Assembly (NCBI GenBank): GCA_905221605.1
Contig: CAJNDS010002468.1
Coordinates: 468,501-532,500 of the forward strand
DNA length: 64,000 nt
Direction of reading: 5' to 3'
DNA from: Symbiodinium natans
Lineage: Eukaryota > Sar > Dinophyceae > Suessiales > Symbiodiniaceae
Under the pieces are notes generated by a model that saw nothing but the letters and a program-made list of their open reading frames with translations, was not told the origin of the DNA and did not search any database. The translations under genes were made by a program, and so were the position numbers. Of this stretch, positions 40,363-49,559 are shown one piece after another (position 1 is the first letter of the stretch; every line of letters starts with the position of its first letter).

Positions 40363-40455
40363 CCGTATGCATGCACTCACGCGCTGAGGAAGAGGAGGAA
40401 TCAGCCCCGGTGGTTCAACAGGCTCGGCCGGCCATAGGCCTAGGCCAGAGTTCCT
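40363..40455 (+). CDS. Candidate exon, second of three
   Basis: CCCCACAAG acceptor. Phase 1 gives VCMHSRAEEEEESAPVVQQA then RPAIGLGQSS, ending at a TGA that can act as a GA donor (GATTCC). The acidic EEEEE run is a real coding run, not a microsatellite frame. Confidence 0.6.
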
Positions 40456-40637
40456 GATTCCTGAACCCTGAGGAGCCGAGGGGGGACGAGGAAGTGGGAG
40501 GGCTTGGGGTGTAGGGTGTAGGGTTGGGTACCTCGAGGTCCCCGGTACTCTTAGCCCATATGTACATATATATATATGTTTGTTTACATATATATATATA
40601 TATATCTCTACATATCATGGTCGAGTCACGATGATAG

Positions 40638-40751
40638 TTATCCCCAAACCTAATCTCCGACTACTCTGGACCTCCGCGCATAGGGTGGATAGCTCGGTAG
40701 ATAGTCAAACAAAGGCACGAGGAGGCACATCGATGAAGAAGGCCGACTGTG
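40638..40751 (+). CDS. Candidate exon, third of three
   Basis: ATGATAG acceptor, CTGTG/GTCTAAAC donor. Phase 1 gives IPKPNLRLLWTSAHRVDSSV then DSQTKARGGTSMKKADC. It agrees with GA splicing of the previous exon. Confidence 0.6.
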
Positions 40752-40831
40752 GTCTAAACCCTAAACCCTAAACCCTAAACCCCAAACCCTAAACCCTAAA
40801 CCCTAAACCCTAAACCGCTCGGGATTATGAA

Positions 40832-40912
40832 GTACCCTGAGGGAGAGCTGCCTCCGGTGCTTCTGGCGCTGCCAGCGTGGCGTGGGGGTGCCGAGCGCAG
40901 TGAAGGGGGGGG
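40832..40912 (+). CDS. Candidate exon, frame not linked
   Basis: ATTATGAAG acceptor, GTGAGGTAAACC donor. The most natural frame reads YPEGELPPVLLALPAWRGGA then ERSEGG, but its phase does not fit 40751; two other frames are open. Confidence 0.4.
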
Positions 40913-41056
40913 TGAGGTAAACCCTAAACCCTAAACCCTAAACCCTAAACCCTAAACCCTAAACCCTAAACCCTAAACCCCACCATCCAAGTCACCTTTG
41001 AGTCGACGTATCTGTCGTAGACTGCTCTGGACCTCTGGGCCCAAGTCCTGGACCCT

Positions 41057-41155
41057 AAACCTTAATTAAACCCTAAACCCTAAACCCTAAACCCTAAACC
41101 CTAAACCCTAAACCCTAAACCCTAAACCCTAAACCCTAAACCCTAAACCCTATAA
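41057..41155. repeat. CCCTAAA array
   Basis: Fourteen perfect CCCTAAA copies. Paired with the TTTAGGG array at 41248-41345 on the other side of the exon at 41182. Confidence 0.95.
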
Positions 41156-41181
41156 ACCCTAAACCCTGTGAACCTTGGCAG

Positions 41182-41247
41182 CCGCACTTCCAGGTCACCC
41201 TGCATTACGGAAGAAGGGCCGCGACTTCCTCTGATCATCCCTGGGAG
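41182..41247 (+). CDS. Candidate exon between inverted arrays, first of a seven-exon chain
   Basis: CTTGGCAG acceptor, GGGAG/GTTTAGGG donor. 22 codons, PHFQVTLHYGRRAATSSDHP and WE. Phase 0 in and out. Confidence 0.65.
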
Positions 41248-41584
41248 GTTTAGGGTTTAGGGTTTAGGGTTTAGGGTTTAGGGTTTAGGGTTTAGGGTTT
41301 AGGAGGGTTTAGGGTTTAGGGTTTAGGGTTTAGGGTTTAGGGTTTAGTTCATGAGGCTTTTGGTGTTTAGGGCTTAGGCTTTGGAATTGGTGTTAAGTTT
41401 ACAGGGTTTGGGGGTTAGGCTCCCTTCTACCCAAACCCTAAACCCTAGAACCCAAGAACCTCAACACCAGGAGCCCTAAGCCCTCTACACCTCCAAAACC
41501 CACTAAATCCCCTCAACACCCTAAACCCTAAACCCTAAACCCTAAACCCTAAACCCTAAACCTCCCGTGTCGCTCATGCGATAG

Positions 41585-41662
41585 CCACCGAGTGCGTTTC
41601 ACTTGGCGCCAGAAAGCCGGGGCGACCTCAAGCCCGTCTTCAAGCCTACTTCGAGCTTCATG
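41585..41662 (+). CDS. Chain exon 2
   Basis: ATGCGATAG acceptor, TTCATG/GTTCCTAAA donor. 26 codons, PPSAFHLAPESRGDLKPVFK and PTSSFM. Phase 0. Confidence 0.6.
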
Positions 41663-41802
41663 GTTCCTAAACCCGAAACCCTAAACCCTAAAACCTACAC
41701 CCTAAACCCTAAACCCTAAACCCTAAGCCCTAAGCCCTAAACCCGAACTATGGGTTTGGGTTGTAGGGCTTCGGGGATCAGGACCCATTTAACCTTCCTT
41801 AG

Positions 41803-41850
41803 CCCCTACTCGGAAGCCCTGTTGACATGAACAAGGGGAGGGTCAGCAAG
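41803..41850 (+). CDS. Chain exon 3
   Basis: AACCTTCCTTAG acceptor (pyrimidine-rich), AGCAAG/GTGGGTCA donor, close to consensus. 16 codons, PLLGSPVDMNKGRVSK. Phase 0. Confidence 0.6.
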
Positions 41851-42031
41851 GTGGGTCATGGGGTTTCTTACTTGGAAGCTAGTATCCCGTAGAAGCCCTA
41901 TAACAGTCCCCACAACCCGATTTTAGGGTTTAGGGTTTAGGGTTTAGGGTTTAGGGACTATTCTTACCTACCACATCAAAAAGGCCTCCAAGTATAGGCT
42001 TTCTAGGGGGGCACTAAGTCGACCTGCTAAG

Positions 42032-42089
42032 CCCAAAGAGCTTCGAAGGAATCCCCCCCCCGAAGGCTTTACTGTACAAGTTGTACAAG
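42032..42089 (+). CDS. Chain exon 4
   Basis: CTGCTAAG acceptor, GTACAAG/GTTGTCC donor. It reads PKELRRNPPPEGFTVQVVQ plus one base. The CCC run codes Pro-Pro-Pro. Confidence 0.5.
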
Positions 42090-42171
42090 GTTGTCCATTC
42101 CTAAACCCTAAACCCCAAACCTCAACCCTAAACCCTAAGCCCTAAACCCCACACCCTAAGGGTACTTGCAG

Positions 42172-42217
42172 CTTCAACTTTGAGTTTTTGTGGGGTTCGG
42201 GCTTTTGTTTTCAAAGG
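42172..42217 (+). CDS. Chain exon 5
   Basis: GGTACTTGCAG acceptor, AAAGG/GTTCAACT donor. Phase 1 gives STLSFCGVRAFVFK plus two bases. An element of the GGACGTACCCC family begins about 15 bases downstream. Confidence 0.5.
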
Positions 42218-42232
42218 GTTCAACTCGGAGCC

Positions 42233-42330
42233 CTAAGGACGTACCCCTAAGAGGTTCCCTCAAATATAGTTGTTCTCAGCATGGCCCCTACATTGCCTTA
42301 GAGGGTTTTGTTTAGAAAGGGTCCCACAAG
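42233..42330. mobile_element. GGACGTACCCCTAAGAGG element, copy 2
   Basis: Shares GGACGTACCCCTAAGAGGTT and GCCTTAGAGG with 10544-10633. Non-coding. Confidence 0.6.
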
Positions 42331-42629
42331 GGTCCCACAACCCTTGAGTCTCGTGAGCTTAGGGGGGGGTAGGGGTTCAGGGTTTGGTCCAGCCCTGGAC
42401 CCCGAACCCCGAAGCCCTAAACCCCCTCACCCCTCAACCCAAGCCCCACCCTCGACCCTAAGCCCTAAGCCCTTAAATCACAACCCCTAATCCCTAAACC
42501 CTAAACCCTGAACTCTAAACCCTAAACCCTGGACCCTAAACCCTAAACCTTGCACCCCTAAGACCTAGGCCCCCAAGCACGAACCCCTGAGCCCTGAAAG
42601 CTTTCGGTGGCCAAATGGTTGGCTCGTAG

Positions 42630-42673
42630 GTCCCAGCTTGGCAAGCACGCGCGCGGCGAAGGAAGAACAGACT
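42630..42673 (+). CDS. Chain exon 6
   Basis: GGCTCGTAG acceptor. Phase 2 gives SQLGKHARGEGRTD, ending at TGA used as GA donor. Confidence 0.45.
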
Positions 42674-42882
42674 GACTCTCAACCCTAAACCCTAAGCCCT
42701 AAACCCTAAACCCTAAACCCGAAACCCGAAAGTCTAAGCTCTAAGGCTGTTTAGGGTTGGGTTTGGGGTTTAGGTTCACAGGCGCAGGCGTTTTTTTGTA
42801 CTTGGGGCCTGGGATGTTTGGGGGGTTGGGGGGGGAGGGGGAGGAAAAGGTCGGTGCAACCCTCCCTACACTCCCTTTCCAG

Positions 42883-42928
42883 TCAAGTTTCGGAGGGTTT
42901 TGGGGCACGACCGGGAGACCCCATGCAA
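42883..42928 (+). CDS. Chain exon 7
   Basis: CCCTTTCCAG acceptor (pyrimidine-rich). Phase 1 gives KFRRVLGHDRETP. Right end uncertain (GC or GA donor). The longer track frame here is a shadow. Confidence 0.4.
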
Positions 42929-43029
42929 TCCCTAAGCTCCTAAACCCTACACTCCTAAACCCTACACCCCTAAACCCTAAACCCAAAACCCTAAACCCTA
43001 AAACTCGAACCACCCGGTGTGCTCCCCAG

Positions 43030-43096
43030 CGTCAGGCTTTCGTGCGCCTGACATCTGCAGAGGACGCAGTTTCAAGCTCTGGATTTGGGCTTTATT
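43030..43096 (+). CDS. Candidate exon, possible RRM RNP1 strand
   Basis: GCTCCCCAG acceptor, TTATT/GTTTAGGG donor. It reads RQAFVRLTSAEDAVSSSGFG and LYC. The string QAFVRLTSAEDA resembles the RNP1 strand and second helix of RNA-recognition motifs of the hnRNP F/H type (EAFVxFxSxEDA). Only a fragment, so tentative. Confidence 0.55.
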
Positions 43097-43531
43097 GTTT
43101 AGGGCTTAGGGTTTTTGCTAGATGATATGTATGTATATATATATATACACAGTGCATTATTATATGCGGATAGGTTAAGGTCTAGGGTTTAGCGTTTAGA
43201 AGCTAGGATGTATATGTATAGGTTGGGGATTTCAGGGTTTAGGGTTGAGGACCTCTGGAACTATGTTTGCCAAAAAGGAATATTCAACACCTCGTTGGTT
43301 TCGGGTTGCGGTTTAGGGTTTGGGGTTTAGGGAGCATGGTTCTAAGGAGTATAGTTGTACCCTATAGGGATCCATGCGCCCATAGGGTTTACGGTTTTTG
43401 TTCGGAATCCAGGATGTGCCCAGCAAATTCCATACTGTAGACCCCCCCCCCCCCCAAATGGGGCGAGATTCTTTGGACCAAGGTTCTTTCTCTACACCCT
43501 AAGCCCTACACCTTTGTTTTGGGACCCAAGT

Positions 43532-43666
43532 ATGGCTCCCATGAAATACCTGGACCGCTTTGGGATCTTCAGCGCTCAGCTACAGCCTCAGAAGGCCCAT
43601 AACAGAAGCTTCGTTGGGGAACGGGGGGAACGAGTGCCCCGCAGAACGTCCCTTTTAAGACGTTAG
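43532..43666 (+). CDS. Candidate exon
   Basis: After GGACCCAAG: MAPMKYLDRFGIFSAQLQPQ, KAHNRSFVGERGERVPRRTS, LLRR and TAG. The stop overlaps a possible GTTAGTT donor. The upstream part of the larger open frame (from 43355) runs through poly-C and is probably not coding. Confidence 0.55.
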   Translation: MAPMKYLDRFGIFSAQLQPQKAHNRSFVGERGERVPRRTSLLRR

Positions 43667-43736
43667 TTGGTTCCTAGTGCTTAGACCACCCCGACTAAAG
43701 AGCTAGCCCTAAAACCCTAAGCCTAAGCCCTAAAGT

Positions 43737-44003
43737 CTAAGCCCTAAACCATAAACATCCCTAAACCCTACACCCTAAACACCAAACCCTAAACCTTAAA
43801 CCCTAAACCCAAAACCCTAAACCCCAAACCCTAAACCCTAAACCCTATACCCAAACCCTTAACCCTAAACCTAAACCCTAAACCCTAAACCCTAAACTCT
43901 AAACCCTAAACCCTAAACCCTAAACCCTAAACCCTAAACCCTAAGCCTAAACCCTAAACCTTAAACCCTAAACCTTATGATAAACCCTAAACCCTAAACC
44001 CTG
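43737..44003. repeat. CCCTAAA array
   Basis: About 35 CCCTAAA and variant copies, just upstream of the exon at 44016. Confidence 0.95.
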
Positions 44004-44015
44004 TTGCAGCTACAG

Positions 44016-44136
44016 TGGCTCCTTTTGAAGGGTCATCTCCCTGTGTGTCTCGGTGTCGGGTCTTGGCTGCTGCTCCCTGAATTCTTCTTCTCTTCGCAAG
44101 AGCTCGGGGGGACTGAGCACGTTTATGATCTTTCGG
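44016..44136 (+). CDS. Candidate exon between inverted arrays
   Basis: GCAGCTACAG acceptor, TTCGG/GTTTAGG donor. 40 codons, WLLLKGHLPVCLGVGSWLLL then PEFFFSSQELGGTEHVYDLS. Hydrophobic first half, perhaps a membrane segment. Confidence 0.5.
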
Positions 44137-44396
44137 GTTTAGGCTCTTTAGGGTTTAGGGTTCAAGCTGATCAGCACAAAGGGGTTAACGGTTAAAGGTG
44201 AGGGAGTCAGGGCTTCCGGGTGAGATTGAGGGTTTAGGGACTGGAGGGTCGAGGGTTTCAGGGTTGAGGGTTTGAACCTTAAACCCCAAAACCCTGAAAT
44301 CTACCACCCTAAACTCTACACCCCGAACCCTAAACCCTAAACCCTAATCCCTAATCCCTAAACCCTAAACCCTAAACCCTACTTTCTTGGCGCCAG

Positions 44397-44447
44397 GACT
44401 TGCCTCGCGCCCTGGCCCTCAATGGGCTCCTTGGCGCTTACCTTTCA
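44397..44447 (+). CDS. Candidate exon with GC donor
   Basis: TTGGCGCCAG acceptor; TTTCA/GCCTTAGGG, a GC donor in array context. 17 codons, DLPRALALNGLLGAYLS. Confidence 0.5.
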
Positions 44448-44549
44448 GCCTTAGGGTTTAGGGTTTAGGGTTCAGGGTTTAGGGTTTAGGTTTCTAAAGC
44501 ATGCGCCTGGAACTGGAACCGTCCCTAAACCCGAAGCTTGGGATGTTGC

Positions 44550-44635
44550 CCTTACACTAGCAGTCCTGAATGGGGATTACAACAGGGGGTACTAGAATCC
44601 CTAGTAAGGACTGATGGTATAAGGGGGAACATCCC
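44550..44635. mobile_element. GGGATGTTCCC-family element, copy 3
   Basis: GGGATGTTGCCCTTACAC on the left, GGTATAAGGGGGAACATCCC on the right; arms pair almost end to end. Confidence 0.75.
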
Positions 44636-44654
44636 AACCCGACACCCGAAACAC

Positions 44655-44812
44655 TTGTCCTATTCTAAGGTTGGAACCATGGGCCCTTAGTAAGGTCCCT
44701 TACCCTTGTTTATAGGGATCCGCAGTGTGGGCGTACGGTGTATATAAGGGCTCTTATAGTAAGGGTCGCAAATGAAGGGCCCATACTTGGAACCCTAGAA
44801 AGTCGTAACCCG
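44655..44812. mobile_element. Long inverted-repeat element
   Basis: GGTTGGAACCATGGGCCCTT on the left is complemented by AAGGGCCCATACTTGGAACC on the right, with internal TATAAGGGCTCTTATA palindrome. Single copy seen. Confidence 0.6.
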
Positions 44813-44845
44813 AAGCCCTAATCCTTGAACCTCAAACCACCTCAG

Positions 44846-44926
44846 GGGGGATGCCCATGGAAAATGGACACCTCTATGGTCCGATGGTCCAAAGATTAGG
44901 ATCTACCTTAAGAAATCCGATACGTG
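44846..44926 (+). CDS. Candidate exon
   Basis: CACCTCAG acceptor, ACGTG/GTTTTTTGC donor. It reads GDAHGKWTPLWSDGPKIRIY then LKKSDT plus two bases; the frame is open further to a TGA at 44943. Strong coding character, not next to an array. Confidence 0.6.
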
Positions 44927-45029
44927 GTTTTTTGCTTCAAAGTGATCACCTGCAAAGAAGTAGGGCTTTAGGTTCTTGAGGTAAAGGCTAGGCTTTAAAT
45001 GCGGATCTCGCAAAAAAAAAAAACAGTAG

Positions 45030-45095
45030 GCACCCTCGACATGACAGTAGCGTGCCTAGGATGACCAGGTGTGTGGTGCGCTCGCTTCTTGTGGG
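45030..45095 (+). CDS. Candidate exon
   Basis: AACAGTAG acceptor, GTGGG/GTTTAGGG donor. Phase 2 gives HPRHDSSVPRMTRCVVRSLL and V plus two bases. Confidence 0.5.
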
Positions 45096-45190
45096 GTTTA
45101 GGGTTTAGGGTTTAGGGGGTTTAGGGGGTTTAGGGGGTTTAGGGGGTTTAGGGGGTTTAGGGGGTTTAGGGGGTTTAGGTTTAGGGTTAT
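45096..45190. repeat. TTTAGGGGG variant array
   Basis: About eight copies of a 9-base unit (TTTAGGGGG) after three normal heptamers. A locally homogenised variant. Confidence 0.9.
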
Positions 45191-45256
45191 AGGATCCTTT
45201 GTAAACCTTTTAAACAAGCACAAGGCGTTGCAATTTAGCACCCTCTTTGTCCCTAG

Positions 45257-45290
45257 GCTTCCAGCATCCCCCGACGCGACAGAGAGTAGT
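45257..45290 (+). CDS. Weak candidate micro-exon
   Basis: TTTGTCCCTAG acceptor; phase 2 gives LPASPDATESS. Donor unclear (GTGC or GC). Confidence 0.3.
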
Positions 45291-45390
45291 GCTTAGGGTA
45301 CAGGGTTTAGGGGTTTAGGGTCTAGGGGTTTAGGCTTTAGGCTGTAGGGTTTAGGGTTTAGGGGTTTAGGCTTGAGGTTGTAGGGTTTAG

Positions 45391-45490
45391 GAAGCCTTCG
45401 ATGAGGCATTTGATGGGCAAGCGCTACATCGAAGTCCACGAAACGAATGAGCAGGCCTTTCGCAAGGGATTCGGAGAACTGTTTCGTGTA
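45391..45490 (+). CDS. Candidate exon, RRM-like C-terminal strand
   Basis: The TTTAG of the array is the acceptor and GTAAACCC the donor. 33 codons, KPSMRHLMGKRYIEVHETNE then QAFRKGFGELFRVV. MGKRYIEVxxx matches the last strand of quasi-RRMs of the hnRNP F/H, GRSF1 and ESRP group (MGxRYIEVF), which would pair with the QAFVRL-type strand at 43030. Role would be RNA binding. Intervening candidate exons make a simple single domain uncertain. Confidence 0.6.
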
Positions 45491-45508
45491 GTAAACCCTA
45501 AACCGCAG

Positions 45509-45559
45509 CTAGGGGTTTCTTTGGGGCAGTTCATGGGTTCAGGGTTCAATGATTCAATG
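45509..45559 (+). CDS. Candidate exon
   Basis: AAACCGCAG acceptor, CAATG/GTGTAGAG donor. 17 codons, LGVSLGQFMGSGFNDSM, phase 0 with 45490. Confidence 0.45.
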
Positions 45560-46365
45560 GTGTAGAGTTTAGGGTGTAGGGTGTAGGGTTTAGCGTTTCG
45601 AGTTGCCTCCCCCCACCCCCCCCAGCCCTGCGACCTTACTACCGAAACCTCCTACACGGCCCTAAACCCTAAACCCTAAACCCTAAACCCTAAACCCTGA
45701 ACCCTGAACCCTGAACCCTAAACCCTAGGGTCCCTAACCCCTAAACCCCCAACCGCAACCCTAATCCCTCAACCCCCCCTTCTTCCCCCCTAAAGAACAA
45801 GCCCTGAGCCCACGCCAAACTTCCCAAAACCCATGGTAGGGACCAGGGGGTTCAGGCTTCAGGCTTCAGGGTTTCGGGTTTAGGGTTTAAGGTTTCAGAT
45901 TTCAGGGTGACCTAGACCCTACCTTAAGAGCCCCAAACTAGGAATCCTCAAACTCTAAACCCCAAACCCCAAACCCTAAACCCCAAACCCTAAACTCTAA
46001 ACCCTAAACCCCCCCCCCCCCCCCAAAAGTCGAAGACCCGAAGCACTGAACCCGAAAGCTTGAGCCCCTGCAACCCTCATCCCCGGCGTCGCCCAACCCC
46101 GAGAATCCCGGGTTTAGGGTTTGGGGTTTAGGGTATAGGGTTTGGGGTTTGGGGTTTGGGGTTTGAGGATGAGGGTTTAGGCTTAGGGGTTCAAGTTAAA
46201 GGTTTAGGGATTAGGATTAAGGGTTTAAAGTTTTAGGTTCAAAGGTTTAGGCTTTAGGCTTTAGGCTTTATATAAAGGCTTAAGGGTTAAAGGGCCTAAA
46301 GGTTTAGAGTTTGCAGTTTTATTGAAGGGCTTAAGGTTGAGAGTTTTTAAAGGTTCAGGGTTTAG

Positions 46366-46450
46366 GGCTGCTGCGCCGCAAGGGTGCCAGGTGCTGAGCA
46401 GGACCTATTCATCATATTCGGATACTAGAAATCCGCAGAAACCTACCTTG
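46366..46450 (+). CDS. Candidate exon
   Basis: The TTTAG array is the acceptor, ACCTTG/GTTCCCTAAA the donor. 28 codons, AAAPQGCQVLSRTYSSYSDT then RNPQKPTL. Phase 0 out. Confidence 0.55.
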
Positions 46451-46541
46451 GTTCCCTAAACCCTAAACCCTAAACCCTAAACCCTAAACCCTAAACCCTA
46501 AATGTCAAACCTCCCTTTTTGGTTTCCTCAGTGCGCCCTAG

Positions 46542-46616
46542 GGCTACTCTGAGCGCGTGAAGCAGACGGGCGTCCGCGACTGCAGTGCCGGGTCGCTGTC
46601 TCTGTGTACGTCAGAC
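46542..46616 (+). CDS. Candidate exon with GTGAGC donor
   Basis: The acceptor GCGCCCTAG follows TTTTTGGTTTCCTCAG; the donor GTGAGCTT is near consensus. 25 codons, GYSERVKQTGVRDCSAGSLS and LCTSD. Phase 0 with 46450. Confidence 0.6.
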
Positions 46617-47238
46617 GTGAGCTTTCAAGGGCTTCGGAGTTTAGGGTTTAGAGTTTAGGGTTTAGGGTTTAGGGTTTAGGGTTTAGGGTTTAGGGTTTAG
46701 GGTTTGGGGTTTGGGGCTTAGGGCTTAGGGCTGAGGGCTGAGGGCTTAGGGCTTTGGGCTTAGGGTTTAGCCTTGCCATTATAGGTTTTTGTTCTGGATT
46801 TTTGTGGTGCTGGGTTTATACTTTCAAGGATTTGATGGTTTAGGTGTAGGTTTAGGTTTAGGGTTTAGGCCTTAAGGCTTGAGGGGTTATGTTGTCAAGG
46901 GTTTGGGATTTCGGGTTTTGAGAGTTTAGGGTTGTAGGGTGCAGGACGAACTTCGTGATTGCTAATGGAATGGGGTTTTAAGATTTTCTGGTTTCGCGTT
47001 CAGGGTCTAGGGCTTATACGGGTTTAGGGGTGTTAAGGTGTATATTATATTGAGATTTGTGTTTGCAAGGGAATACGGGTTCTGGCTCTTTCTTGTGGGA
47101 CTTAGGGTTTCGGGTTTAGGGCCAGGGTTTAAGGTTTAGGGTTTAGGGTTTAGGTTTAGGGTTTAGGGTCATACTCAAAGGTCATTTGCGAACCCCCCCC
47201 CCCCCCCCAACCCCCCAACCCCGCCCCACATCCTCGAG

Positions 47239-47267
47239 GTCGACGGGCTTAAGCGCCGCCTGCCCAC
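47239..47267 (+). CDS. Candidate micro-exon
   Basis: After a C run and CATCCTCGAG; it reads VDGLKRRLP and ends at GTAGGTTG. Short but with good sites. Confidence 0.4.
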
Positions 47268-47309
47268 GTAGGTTGGCGACTTTTTCGGTCTACAAGCTTC
47301 TACTACTGT

Positions 47310-47386
47310 TTGCTTAAGAACTCCCAAAAAAGAAGACAAACAATAACCCCTACATTACCCTTGGGCGGTTCTTAAGCAATTGGTAG
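47310..47386. mobile_element. Palindromic element, CTTAAGAACYCC family
   Basis: CTTAAGAACTCC on the left, GGGCGGTTCTTAAG on the right; related to 57761-57846 and, more distantly, 9893-9968 and 52013-52050. Confidence 0.6.
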
Positions 47387-47433
47387 TCTACCTCAACCGA
47401 GACATGAAGCTTTTGACTTGTTTTTTGTGCCAG

Positions 47434-47521
47434 GTGGGGGGTTCTTCTAAGCTAACGTGTCGGACTCCTTGCAAAGACCCTGCACAGTCCTTCCGAGATG
47501 AAGACTTTGAGGTGCTAGTAC
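47434..47521 (+). CDS. Candidate exon
   Basis: The polypyrimidine ACTTGTTTTTTGTGCCAG is a good acceptor; the donor is GTAAAGGG. 29 codons, VGGSSKLTCRTPCKDPAQSF then RDEDFEVLV plus one base. The next exon continues in phase. Confidence 0.65.
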
Positions 47522-47566
47522 GTAAAGGGTGTAGGGTTTAGGGATGTTTAGGGTTGTAGGGCTTAG

Positions 47567-47640
47567 CGACGGCCTGCACGACTTTCACGGATTCGAAGGA
47601 GGCGGCACTTTCCTTCTTGGACCATCAGAGACGTCCCCAA
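47567..47640 (+). CDS. Candidate exon
   Basis: AGGGCTTAG acceptor, CCCCAA/GTCCTACA donor. Phase 1 gives TACTTFTDSKEAALSFLDHQ then RRPQ. The TTFTDSKEAALSFL stretch is reminiscent of an RRM strand-helix unit, but this is only an impression. Confidence 0.65.
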
Positions 47641-47731
47641 GTCCTACACCCGAAGCTAGAACCCTAAAGACCCTAGACCCTAAACCTTAACTAAACCCTT
47701 TAAGCCTAAACCTCAACCAAAAACAAACCAG

Positions 47732-47784
47732 GACCCTTCCGTAGAAGAACTCCCACGGATGCGCTTAGGGCTGGAAAGGATTCA
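47732..47784 (+). CDS. Candidate exon
   Basis: CAAACCAG acceptor; phase 0 gives DPSVEELPRMRLGLERIQ. Right boundary near GTTTCAGG. Confidence 0.5.
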
Positions 47785-48110
47785 GGGTTTCAGGGCTTAC
47801 GGTTATAGGTCTCAACCACCCTAAAACCCTGAACCCTAAACCCTAAACCCTAAAAACCCTAAACCCTAAACCCTAAACCCTAAACCCTAAACACCCTACA
47901 ATCTCCCAATGCAGGTTTAAGGGCCCATGGTTGTAGCGGCTCCAACCTTTTCGCGACCACGAACCCCAAACCCTAGCCAATCAGGTCCCTATACCCCAAA
48001 CCCCCCCCTCTACACACTAAACCCTAAACCCTAAACCCTAAACCCTAAACCCTAAACCCTAAACCCTAAACCCTAAACCCTAAACCCTAAACCCTAAACT
48101 CAACCCTCAG

Positions 48111-48216
48111 CTTCATCGAGGTTTTAGAAGCGTGTCGCTGGTCCGAGGTGGGTGAGATGTCGAGGCCTGCCATTTACCTACGGAGCAGAAGAGGCTCGCA
48201 GCCCAGTCGCCGGTTC
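48111..48216 (+). CDS. Candidate exon
   Basis: CAACCCTCAG acceptor after a CCCTAAA array, CGGTTC/GTGAGGGTTT donor (consensus-like). 35 codons, FIEVLEACRWSEVGEMSRPA then IYLRSRRGSQPSRRF. One of the most convincing exons. Confidence 0.7.
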
Positions 48217-48539
48217 GTGAGGGTTTAAAACCCTACACCCCAAACCCTAAACCCTAAACCCTAAACCCTAAACCCTAAACCCTAAATTAGGGTTTATGGG
48301 GTGAGGTCAACATAGCCCAACAAGGTCATATAACAAGAGGCTCTGAGCCCAACAGCCCCAACATAAGAATCCCTATAGTAGGCCTTAGGCTCAAAAATGA
48401 CCCACAAAACCCTTGTGTAAGAAAGCCCTCTGGGCCGAAAAACCCTAGAATAAGAGTCCTTAATGCCGTGGGGTTGGAGCCTTGGGTTTAGAGTCAGGGG
48501 CTGAAGGTTTAGGGAAGGTTGAGGCTTGAAAGTTTCGAG

Positions 48540-48576
48540 ATCGCCTTCGAGAGCGTTCTGTTTGGACAGAATGAGG
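48540..48576 (+). CDS. Candidate exon
   Basis: AGTTTCGAG acceptor, GAGG/GTGTGGGG donor. IAFESVLFGQNE plus one base, phase 0 with 48216. Confidence 0.5.
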
Positions 48577-48794
48577 GTGTGGGGTTTAGGGTTTAGGGTT
48601 TAGGGTTTAGGGTTTAGGGTTTAGGGTTTAGGGTTTAGGGTTTAGGGTTGAGTTTAGGGCTTGGGGTTTAATGTCCGTGCACCTACATAGAATCTACTTG
48701 GGCTTTCAAGAGGTATAGTAGCTTCAGGGCCCGAGCATATACTGTTGTACACCCCTTCGGGTTCTTTGTTTAGGCGGGGCGATCGATTCTTTAG

Positions 48795-48818
48795 GAGTTT
48801 CCAAGAAAGCGGTTCAGG
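48795..48818 (+). CDS. Weak candidate micro-exon
   Basis: GATTCTTTAG acceptor; phase 1 gives VSKKAVQ. GC donor assumed. Confidence 0.3.
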
Positions 48819-48934
48819 CTAAGCCTTCTTGAGTTTCGGCCAATGCCTGGGTATGTTTTAGGGTTTATAGGGCTAGTCGGGTTTGCACGCTTGGGTTCTT
48901 TGTGTTTTTGGCATATGGCTCTACCGGACCTATA

Positions 48935-49012
48935 CAAGCAGTCCTTAATAGTGATTGTAGTACCTCCCTATTGTATTCCCCATTAAGGACTGTTAGTATA
49001 CGGGGGAACATC
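48935..49012. mobile_element. GGGATGTTCCC-family element, copy 4
   Basis: AGCAGTCCTTAATAG on the left and GGACTGTTAGTATACGGGGG on the right. The left terminus is eroded. Confidence 0.65.
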
Positions 49013-49181
49013 CCCATTGCAGGGTGTAGAGGGCTGTTCAAGATATTGGGGTTTCAGCAGTAGGTTTCACTCCGTAACACCGCGAGGTTTCTGAGCCATA
49101 TGGCTCCCAACGCTGACCCTTTGTCCCTAAGCACTTACCACAGCTGAAAACCCTAAACCTCTGAGACCGAACATCCTCTAG

Positions 49182-49216
49182 ACCTTTGACATAGAGTGTA
49201 TGAACTCCTACTTCTG
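49182..49216 (+). CDS. Candidate exon, first of three in phase
   Basis: ATCCTCTAG acceptor, CTTCTG/GTCCTAAA donor. TFDIECMNSYF plus two bases. Confidence 0.45.
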
Positions 49217-49488
49217 GTCCTAAACCCTAAACCCTAAACTTGAGGCGAAGCTCGGAATAACTACTCGTAGCCCTTAGGCTCGACAGAGCCCACAAACCCT
49301 AAACCCTAAACCCTAAACTTAGAAAAAGAAAGCCTTTGGGCTGAAAAATCCTACAATAAGAGTCCTTAGAGCTCACGGGTTCCCTAAGCCCTAACCCCTA
49401 GACCCTAGATCCTAAACCCTACCTAAAAGAGCCTTTAGGGTTTAGGGTTTAGGGTTTAGGGTTTAGAGACACTGTGCACTTCCTCCAG

Positions 49489-49559
49489 CGCCCATGGCCG
49501 CGGAAGCAGAAGCATCACCGCTGCCCGGGACGCCACTTCGGTCGCCACGCACTGCGAAG
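49489..49559 (+). CDS. Candidate exon, second of three
   Basis: CTTCCTCCAG acceptor; donor GTCACTTGGAGG, at the edge of a GAGGTTCATGGTAC-family element. In phase it reads AHGRGSRSITAARDATSVAT then HCE. Another frame (MAAEAEASPLPGTPLRSPRT) is open as well. Confidence 0.5.
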
